Positions 52,301 to 61,030 of a stretch of 64,000 nucleotides of DNA are shown in pieces; position 1 is the first letter of the stretch; each line of letters opens with the position of its first letter. The stretch is from Lepidodermella squamata. Its lineage: Eukaryota; Gastrotricha. A program made the translations under genes and the position numbers. The stretch is taken from the NCBI GenBank assembly GCA_047495785.1, contig JBLDXI010000024.1, positions 2,480,001 through 2,544,000 of the forward strand, read 5' to 3'. The notes below the pieces were generated by a model. It saw only the letters and a list, made by a program, of their open reading frames with translations. It was not told the DNA's origin and did no database searches.

Positions 52301-55300
52301 TTCAGTAATTCTGGGGCGAGTTTGATGTCGCATGTTGGATTCAGGTTTTACACGAAAGATCGAGATACATCGGCGAACTGTTCGAAGGTTTATACGGGTG
52401 GATGGTGGTACTTCACCAATGCTGAATGCTACCGTGCGAAATTAACAGGGTCAGTGAAAATTATTGAAAATCGAAAATTTCAAAATTTAATTCAATTTTA
52501 ATTTTGAAATTTGATTTTTGATAAAATTGGAAAATTCAAAATTTATTTCAATTTCAAATTTCAAATTTCACAAATTTCACAAATTAAAATAAAAAAATGT
52601 GGGTTTAAAAAATTTAAAGTTCACAATTTAAGTTGTGTTTCTGTTGCTCGCTGTAGAATGCAACTTCTGAATTCTTCGACCAAGGGAATCATATCCCGAG
52701 ATTTTCGAGATTTCCAACCACTATCTATCGCTAAAATGATGCTGAGAAGATCGAATCCGACAACTGAGCTACCTTTGAAACGCCCTTCAAATGCCTTCCC
52801 AGTTGATTGCCAAGATATTTTGAATTCAAATCCATCTGCTTCGAATGGAATTTATCAAATTTATCCAGTTGGAACTGTCAATTCTATCGATGTTTACTGC
52901 GATATGGCAGCCTTAGGTGGGGGCTGGATTGTGATTCAGCGACGAATTTTCGAAAATCCCAATGAAGACTTCAACAAAACTTGGGCAGAATACGAAAATG
53001 GCTTTGGGTCGATTAGCGGATCATTCTATCTTGGAAATTCAAAAATCTTTGACCTAACTTCCTCAGCAAGTGGGAGCGTTACTTATCAATTAGCTGTCAA
53101 ACTTGAAAGACAAAGTGGGGAGAAAATCGCAAATATTTACTCGAAATTTCGACTGGGAAATCGCCAAAATTACTCAATTGAAATATCAGGGTTTCAGAAC
53201 TTTTCAAATATCGCTGGAGATGGCTTATCTGAATTGAACGGATCAGCTTTCGAAACCTGGGATAAAGGTGGCAATTGCGCAAAAATTCGATCAGGCGGCT
53301 GGTGGTTCCGCTCTGGATCTAACTCCTGCTCGAATTCAAACTTGAACGGTGACTTTGAGGCTACTACGGCGACGAATGGCATGTTATGGCCGGGGATAAC
53401 AGGAAATTATCAAGCTTACCGATCTGTGACAATGATGATAAAGCCTTCGAGTATGAAGCTTTCTTAAAATACAATAAATAAGGGACATTTCTATTCCATA
53501 GGTCTAGTCAAGCCTATAGATTGCAGCCAGATATTGGAAACGTGTCCCGGCAGCATTTCAGTGGCATATTGGATTTTCCCTTTTGGTACTCGGCCTATTC
53601 AAACCTACTGCGATATGACAAGCAACATCGGAAGCCTGGGAAAAGGCTGGACGGTAAGGTCAGGTTTCTTCATTCTTCGAGAGACACTTAATCAGGAAAT
53701 TTTAGACTATTGTTCGAAGCAATAGTAGCTTCAGAAAAACTTGGTTAGATTTCGAAACAGGTTTCTCGGACCTTCTTATCGATAATCAGGGAAATTTGTG
53801 GCTTGGAAATTTGAATCTTCATACAATCACCAAGTACTCGAGTTATTCCCTGCTAATTCGAGTCAAAGATCTTGCCAATACGCTGAAATCAGTTGTGTAC
53901 TCGAATTTCGCTGTAGCTGGTTCAAATCGGAAATATTTGATCACTGTATCAAACTTTACGGATATCGGAGCCGGAGATTTGTTGAGTGGAGTTGACCAGC
54001 AACCATTTTCAGCTTTCGATCAACCATCTTTCGAGTGTTACTTACTGAAAAATCTTCAAGGTGGTTGGTGGTTTGATCAAAACTGCACAAATTCGAGTCC
54101 CATGAGCGGTATTCCAAGTCTATATCTATCTATTGAAATGCTAATCAAGCGAACAAGTAATAAATTGAAAAAATTCTGTGAAGCCAATTATTTAATTTGA
54201 CTTTTAGACACTCTGTCCTTTGATAAATTTACGGGGCAATCCATCGATTCTACTGAACTTTTATCATCACCTATTCGGTTGATTGAGAACAAGTGTAGAG
54301 AAGGCTATTCGAAAAGTTCCGGCGATTCCCTCCAACTAAGCGACTTGAATTTTGTCGGAAAATGGCTTTGGGAACCTTTGGAATGTGAAGGTAAGGACTT
54401 CATCATAACTCATTTCATTTTTCACGGAAACTTTTCCAGCCTCTTGTTACAGTATTGGCGATTGTGCAAATAATGGAACCTGTTTGAAGCCTAATCAGTG
54501 CGTTTGCCCGTCTGGTTGGGCTGGATCGAATTGTTCGATTCCTAGCTGTCTCATGATCGGAAACTGTCAGAATGCAGGCACATGCAATGGCCCTAATAAC
54601 TGCTCATGTACAGCTGACTGGATCGGAACAAACTGCTCCGAACCTAACTGCAACGGCATTGGTGGTTGTAACAACAACGGGACCTGTATCTCTCCAAACC
54701 ATTGCCTTTGCCCTCAAGGCTGGTCAGGGTCCAATTGCTCGATAGGTGAATTTTATAAGTACCTCAACATTGGATGATCTGTCATTTTTTAATTATTTTT
54801 TCAGCTAATTGTACAACCATTGGGGATTGCCAAAATGGGGGATTTTGTGCGAAGCCGGATTCCTGTGAATGTTCAGACGGCTGGTTTGGTCTCAACTGCC
54901 AGCTTGCGAATTGTTCTGGTATCGGAACTTGCCTTAATGGCGGCAACTGTACGGCACCAAATACTTGTGAATGCCCAGAAGGTTGGTTAGGTCCTAATTG
55001 TGGCGAAGCTGATTGTTCAAACATCGGAAATTGCCAAAATGGAGGTAGTTGTATCGGCCCATCGTCCTGCCAATGCCCGAGTCACTCAACCGGAACGAAT
55101 TGTTCGATTTTGATTGAAACTACTACTACTTCTACAACTGATACTACTACTACCACTACTACAACTACTACTGCTGCTGCTACTACTACTGAGCCTACAA
55201 CCTTCCCTGTAACTTCAACCATAGGTTACGGGACTACTTTGGCTTCAGCTAATACTACTGAATCGACGCTTGGAACTCCACCTAATTTTAGCCTCGAATT

Positions 55301-58300
55301 AAGCACTCAGATTGCTTCAAGTGGAGCGACTGCTGCTCACATTGTTCCGACTACCCCGCCGGCCTCTAGTTCCATCAAGAGGAATCCTGTTCTAACAATG
55401 AAAGAGGCCATTGCTTTATCCGATCTGAACTTCAGCGATTCAATCGATGCTATCAATTCAATGGTCGCCTCGACATCAAAGCAAATTCTAATCAAACCAG
55501 CTACATCCTCAGATTTGATTAAATCGATGGTAAGCTTTTCTGATATGATATCAGAATTTTAGGTGGATAGGTAATTTTTCAGGTCGAATTCATGGCAGAG
55601 CTTAGCAAGATATCATATCGAGCCCTTCAACTTACAAATGACTATTCTGAAGCTCAGGCGAAAAATATCACTGAAGGTACTTTCAACCGTCCTAATTTTA
55701 AAATTATATCCTAATTTCTTTAGGATACCTATCTGCTGCGGATGAAGTAATGGCTATTGCATGCAATGGAACGAGCTTCGAATCTGCTACAGTTGGAATT
55801 GGAATCCCGAAGAATTGCGTCAAACCTGAACCTCTTGACGAGCTGGAGAGTGTAGCCCTAAAGCTCACCCTTTCACAGTCCGATGCTTTGAACTCAAATT
55901 TAACCGCCATTGTCGAGAATTTGTCGAATCTCCTACGTCCTAAGCTTTCCATTGGCCAAAGTTTCGAGTTCAATGGGAAATTCATGTCAGCTTCGATAAG
56001 GTCCATTAGCTTGAAAGCAGTTCCCGGGCTTCGTATTCAGACGAATCTTGTCGGGGTTGAGTTTCCGATGATTCAAGGTCCGTTATTTCTGATAACTGCC
56101 CAACAAAGGTCATCAATGAGTTCTGAATCTAAGGTTACCGTAATTCTGGTCGGATTTATTGCTAATGTCCTCCAGACCACTAATCCTTTCAACTTGCCCA
56201 CGATATCGGTAAAGATTCTGAATGAAAATGGAACCAAATTAATCCTGAACCCAATCAAACCAATTCGATTGATTGGAAGGCCTGATATGAGAAAAGCTCG
56301 CTCGTTGTCATCGGAGGTTATCGAAGCTCAGTGTGACATTAGCACCGTGAAATGTGACCTTGAAACAAATGCTGATCGCTTGGCTCTGTTGACTACGTTT
56401 CAAATTTTGCCAAAATACGGCGATTTTCTGCTGAACTTTCCAAGAAGTGATCTGGCTTACGAGGTTTACCTATCTTTCCGGATAGTTCCAACTCCGCGGA
56501 ATTTCAGCTGGAAGTTTCGGGTAGAAAAGTCCAACTTCTCTGCGATATCTATGAATCTGACCCATGAAAATCCGATTTCGAGTTACGAGAATTCTACTGG
56601 AAAGTTTCGCCTGCTATTCCAACGATCGATTTTCGAAAAGCTCTCAAAATCGATTTTGAAACTCTACGTGGTCACGAAACCTGTCTTGACCCAATTTTCG
56701 CCAATCGACGACCTTCCAAGCTCAGCTTGTCGACCAATCAGTTGCTATGGATTTCATGTGAAAATCAACCAAGCTGTAATACCTGATGATCTTCGGCGTA
56801 AACGAGAGGTTGACCTATCATCAGATGCTTCGAAAGAAGGCTTCGAGCTGGAACCTAACTCTTCAGAATCGGAGATAGCCTTCAAATCGAAATATTTCGG
56901 CGATTTCGGAATGGACCTAGTCATTTTGCCGAATACTATCGAATTTTCTTATGTTTTCGCAAATTTCACATCATTGGTCGCCAATAATTATGCAGTTCTT
57001 GCTGCTCAAGTAACGGCCGTCGCTTTCTTCATCATTGCAGTTGGATTCACGATAAAGTTCGATAAAGCTGATCTGAAAGCGGTAATTTCAAGCTGTATTC
57101 CGATGTCCACGCCATTATTTTTTATTTTTAGTGGGCTTTTCTACCACTGAAAGGGAATCTAGCGAGCCACACAGCGAAGTACCTGGTTTCAATTACTCAT
57201 TATGGGGTCAAGAAATATCATCTCAAGCCAACAATTTGTTTGAGAATAGTTGGAGATACTCACGAGACGAAATGGTTGGTACTTGATGACGGTGAACGGA
57301 AGGTTGGAAGAATTAATTTCCAATTATTTTTGTAAAGCTGATTTCTTTTAAGAATTTCGATGGAAAAAGACCGGCAAATTTTGCTGTTACGAGCTTGCTG
57401 AATTTAGGCCGGCTTGAGAGTTCAGAAATTACCTTGATCGAACCTGCGAATCAAGATGGGATGAAAGATCGATTTGAGATGGTTCTTGATAGAATTATCA
57501 TCCTAGATACGCAAACTGGCGATAAGTAAGGAATACAGAATTTCGAATAACCCAAGCCTTACTCATTTATTAAAATTTCAGGTTCACTTTTTTAGGAAAT
57601 CGACGTCTCAAAACTGGGGATTCCGTCACCTTGTCACTTGCTAAGGAGGATGAGGTTAAAGGGTTCCGATATTTGTTGATCAGCCACTCTCGGGGTGGCA
57701 TTTACGAATCTCATCCATGGCTATCTATCGCCAGTCGACCCTTGCCTAGCAACTGGACCCGAACAGAGCGTTTAGCTTGTGTTGTATCCGCCTTATATCT
57801 CGCTATGTTAGTAAACGCAATGTTCTACGGCCTCGAATCGAATTCACCAAGAGTTGGAGTGAAAGTTGGGACATTCTTCCGAATATCTTGGTTCACTCTA
57901 TGGACAAGTGTCATCGGTTCAGCAATCATCATTCCGCCGACTGCGATTATGGCTTTGATTTTCAAAAGGGTGAAACGACGATCGGCTGAGCTCAGCGAAT
58001 GGGAAACTGCTTTGAAGCTGAACTTGGAAAAGTGCCAAAAAGCAGATCCTGAAGCTAAGAAGAAACCATTCCAACTACCTTGGCCTTGCGTTTTCATCGG
58101 ATGGTTTCGTAAGTTCCTTTCTAAACTACTAAATACTAAATATTTCATTACTATGGAATTTAGTCGTCGGTTTTTGTATCACGGTCTCTTGCGTATTCAT
58201 AACACTGTACAGCTTATCATGGGGGAAGGAGAAGTCTCTTCAGTGGCTCACTGGAATCGTCATACACGTCATTCAAGACATCATCCTAATTCAATCAATC

Positions 58301-60523
58301 AAAGTTGGCTTCCTATCTCTGTTCAGCTCCGGTCTTCTCAAACTACCAGATGATGGCTTGAATGTTGGGAAGCAAGTGTTTTCTGAGAGCAGCGATAAAC
58401 CTCGGACTGAACTGTTCCTGCGATGCCGAGGGATGTTCTTAGGGCTGTTTCACCACTTTCTTCTGGTTACAGCTTTCGCTTTGGTCATCAACACAATTCA
58501 AAATCCTTACGCCAATCTCCAAGTGAAAGCCCTTCAACCAATTCTTAAAGTCAAAGGCGTGAAGATGTTTGACGATGTGGTAAGGGTTCAGTATCTAATA
58601 TCATGCTACACCTCTTCCATTGAATCCCCCGCTATAGATATTAGATCATGGACAGATATTTGACTGGCTCAACTCTACTTTGCTACCAAACTTAACAGAT
58701 GGCAATCAACTCGCTTACGGGGGCGCTTTCAGAAGTAGGCACCGATGAAGATGTTACTTTTAGTTTTTAGTTTGGATTTCGGTCTATTTTTAGGGCGGAA
58801 CTTTTACAAAATATGGAATCACGAGGTAGCTCTATTGGGCCCTATCCGACTTCGACAACAGCGACTACGAAATGGTTTGTAAAACTTCATCATCATAGCC
58901 AATCTATCTCAACTTTAATTTTAATAATTCATAGCAACCTGTCCAGTCCTCGAATCGGTCAATAAAAAAGCCATTCCAAAAAATCTAATGAACATATTGG
59001 CTTCTGAGACGAAGTGCCACGCTGCAAGACAAGGAAGTAACCAAGCCTTGGAAAGAGGATCCTATCAATCGAGCTGGTCTGCCCCCAGCTCGAAAGATTT
59101 CACCTTTCTGAAGCAAAACCTCTCAATCGAAGAGGCGCCTTGGGTCTACAGAGGAGCCGAGGGAATTCCATACATGGGGCAAGAATCTGACTATTCCACC
59201 GGCGGTTACTACATCGATTTACCATTCAAGCTGTCAGATGCAAGAGCGGTGGTTCAAAGTCTAAAGAAGTCACGTTGGATCGATGAGATGACGTTGGCCG
59301 TTTTTATCGATTTGGTAGTGTACAACGCTCAGACAAATTTATTCGTCACGGTGAAGGTGGCTTTCGAGGCCTTAGAAACCGGTGGCATGACGTATCACAC
59401 GAGAATCAGTCCTTTGAATATGTACGTATATTCAGGCGCTAGTTCCTTGCCAGCTTTTGTAATACAAGGGCTGTGGATCGTGGTCCTCATGGCTACGATT
59501 GGTAAATTGGCTTACAAAATCAAAAAGCAAGGCCTCTCGAACTTCAAGAACGATGGTTGGAACTTGCTTGAAGTCTGTCAGGTTGTCATCTCACTGTTAA
59601 TTGTCGCTCTCTTCGCTGCTAGACTTGAGATCATCATAAAAACCATTACGAAATATCAAAATGACAAGTCCAGTTTCCTGAACTTGGATCTTTTAGCCAA
59701 TTGGGAGGAATTGATGGCCAATCTGTATGGCATCGCGTTTTTTCTCACTATGATGCTATTTTTCCGGCATTTAACCTCCAACAAACATTGGGCTATCGTT
59801 GTCGGGACTCTGTCAAAAGGGAAACAAGATTTGATCTCATTCATGGGCATTTTTCTTACTTTGACTCTGATATTTTCCACGGTCGGGTATTTGGCGATTG
59901 GGTCGAGGTTGGTGGAATTTAAATCTTTCACAGCTTCAGTACTGACACTGCTTCAAAACACGCTGGGAGTTTCGAGGGAATTATTGGGCCTTGGAGCTAC
60001 TTCTCGTTTTGTTTTGATTTTCAGCCTAGGCTACTCATCCCTTGTCATGTTTTTGTCAGTTCAAATGTTCATGACCATCATTGCGGTAACATATGGGTTG
60101 GTGGGCAGTGACATTGAGACATATACAGAGTGGGATGAAGAGCTAGCAAACTACATGTCTGAAGAGTGGTCTGAATTCAAGAAAGGATTCAACCGGACCG
60201 AATCAAAGGTTCATGAAGAAATAGATCGTAAAGAATCGGGTGACACATTCCATCGGCTGGATAAAGTCGTGGATCGATTGGTCAACTCTGAAACTAAGGA
60301 ATGTGCGAAGAACGAGCGATTTGTCAAGGCGATGGAGGAACAGGTTGTTGTCAAGCCGAAAGTAGGCTCGAAAGATGGAAATTTCTTCGGCCAAACGTAT
60401 GCGTGGACGACACAGCGAATAACAAATGCCGTTCTCGTCAAAAAGTCCATATACAGAACCCATCAAAAACTGGAACTACGCAAATCAGTCTATTCGGATG
60501 TTCTGTCTCCTTATCAAGCCTGA
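46352..60523 (+). CDS. Polycystin-1-like protein with lectin, F5/8C, FReD and EGF ectodomain (4,066 aa, 30 exons)
   Basis: Exons: 46352-46403, 46464-46514, 46573-46620, 46670-46729, 46783-46845, 46898-46982, 47033-47282, 47334-47658, 47711-47931, 47982-48201, 48256-48753, 48806-50676, 50970-51123, 51175-51291, 51363-52449, 52657-53450, 53502-53653, 53706-54156, 54208-54390, 54440-54745, 54805-55529, 55583-55676, 55724-57081, 57132-57302, 57353-57525, 57582-58108, 58164-58579, 58656-58734, 58794-58874, 58935-60523. All use GT-AG and sum to 12,201 nt. Order: signal peptide, EGF, six CTLDs, two F5/8C, EGF, F5/8C, EGF, three FReDs, six EGFs, Thr-rich linker, juxtamembrane region, TM1, PLAT, further TMs, TOP domain and channel. 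TM1-PLAT-TOP-channel is the polycystin-1 family plan, so a large surface receptor/channel subunit is inferred. Two exon boundaries near 50.7-51.2 kb are the least certain. Confidence 0.85.
46898..49800 (+). other. Six-CTLD block of the polycystin-1-like gene
   Basis: Six consecutive C-type-lectin-like units (about residues 95-955). Unit starts are CCPCGSFIQNNRCYF (exon 6), NDRCTSFSNQPVEQR (exon 8), CCPCDWIPWISANGTEFCF (exon 10), CLSCKRSVSNSLLL (exon 11), CSDLCLVGFDPVSGSC (exon 12) and CLRCRHGWTFFNGKCYLV (exon 12). The C(C/L)xC opening repeats from unit to unit. Only the last has a candidate Ca2+-site-like segment (QPNDGDGS). The first four span small exons while the last two share one exon. 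Confidence 0.75.
49801..51840 (+). other. F5/8 type C (discoidin-like) block of the polycystin-1-like gene
   Basis: Three discoidin-like units: about 49855-50300, 50360-51100 and 51375-51815. Shared features are an LTAS/MTAS-like strand, FWAP or FWSP, a (W/Y)LxI(D/N) strand and a closing I-x-G-C. The middle unit spans a 293-bp intron (50677-50969), the longest in the gene, with GC-rich inverted sequence. An EGF unit (51180-51250) sits between the second and third. Confidence 0.72.
50690..50830. repeat. GC-rich repeat inserted in an intron
   Basis: Alternating GCGCGCAC blocks flank GATTGGCTGGCGC and GATTGGCCAGC. GCACGCTGATTGGCCAG matches the arm of the inverted repeat at 1427-1728. It explains why this intron is about six times longer than its neighbours. 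Confidence 0.55.
51915..54390 (+). other. Three fibrinogen C-terminal (FReD) domains
   Basis: The units begin PIDCEDVAMRPPAKSGIYTL, PVDCQDILNSNPSASNGIYQ and PIDCSQILETCPGSISVAYW. Each has the YC(E/D)M and GGW(T/I)V core, a (W/Y)xG(F)G and WLGN strand, and a GGWW(Y/F) segment near the end. The third is weaker, lacks the usual Gly-Ile-Tyr and continues into exon 19. FReDs usually bind acetylated sugars or protein ligands. Confidence 0.85.
54440..55200 (+). other. Six EGF repeats and Thr-rich linker
   Basis: Six tandem EGF-like units follow the pattern C-x3-G-x-C-x-N-x-G-x-C-x4-x-C-x-C-x8-C (for example CLMIGNCQNAGTC). They end at 55110, followed by a run of Thr codons (55116-55200, ACT-rich) that codes a mucin-like stalk. 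An intron at 54746-54804 splits the series after the third unit. Confidence 0.85.
55583..57081 (+). other. Juxtamembrane region with furin-like site and TM1
   Basis: About 500 residues correspond in position to the REJ/GAIN region of polycystin-1. No canonical GPS (C-x-C-x-HL-T/S) is seen. A dibasic RRKR motif (56794-56805, context DDLRRKREV) lies about 75 residues before the first hydrophobic helix (AAQVTAVAFFIIAVGFTI) and could be a furin site. Confidence 0.6.
57132..57750 (+). other. PLAT domain of the polycystin-1-like gene
   Basis: Starts KYLVSITHYGVKKYH, has W-L-V-L-D-D-G, DRFEMVL and ends with the HSRGG.YESHPWLS.-like stretch followed directly by a membrane helix, as in polycystin-1 and lipoxygenase-type PLAT folds. 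It is encoded on three exons. Confidence 0.82.
58935..60523 (+). other. TOP domain and polycystin channel region
   Basis: The TOP domain shows STGGYYIDL and WIDEMTLAVFIDLVVYN, the family signatures. Six hydrophobic segments follow, with the pore-region stretch FKSFTASVLTLLQNTLG (about 59928-59978) before the last helix. After it an acidic/basic alpha-helical tail (about 60115-60330) could form a coiled coil. No EF-hand is seen. Confidence 0.85.
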
Positions 60524-61030
60524 AGGCTGAAATTTATAGTCCGTAATTTTAACACTGGACATAATTTGCGGAAATGAACATAGCTTGAATGCTTTTGTCA
60601 TTATTAGTCCATTAATCATTTATTAAACTTGGAATTTCTCGGAAAGGGAAGGTCACATGTATGCGAAGTTTGGCTTTTGTGTAATGAATAAGTTATAAGA
60701 CTTACGGGCTTTTTTTTTAGCAGTGGTTCTTTGGTTCTTTACTGGCTTTGACCCGGAAATGTTCCTTATTGACTTTCTTGCAACAGCTTTCACTCGATCG
60801 AAGATCTAACAGCTACTAAACGTTTCTAGAGGTGTTAAATTATGGCCTTCTACGCCGTAAAAATGCGCTCCCTCACACGGTTATAACAATGGAACAAAAT
60901 TGACGGAAACGTTAAATTTTCACACCTTTTCTTTGCGTTGAAGGGTTTTCTAGGAGTGCTGGCTTCGATAGGAAAACCAGCAGAATCTAACAAATTTCAT
61001 CGCTTCATAATAGACCAACATTTTTTTGCT
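60524..61030. other. Intergenic region between the two polycystin-like genes
   Basis: A 507-bp spacer in a head-to-tail arrangement, with AATAA-like 3' signals near 60625-60695. Nothing else was recognised. Confidence 0.4.

Noticed and set aside
55116-55200. ACT-rich simple repeat, considered as a noncoding microsatellite
   Set aside because: It is in frame in exon 21 and codes a Thr-rich stalk between the EGF and juxtamembrane regions.
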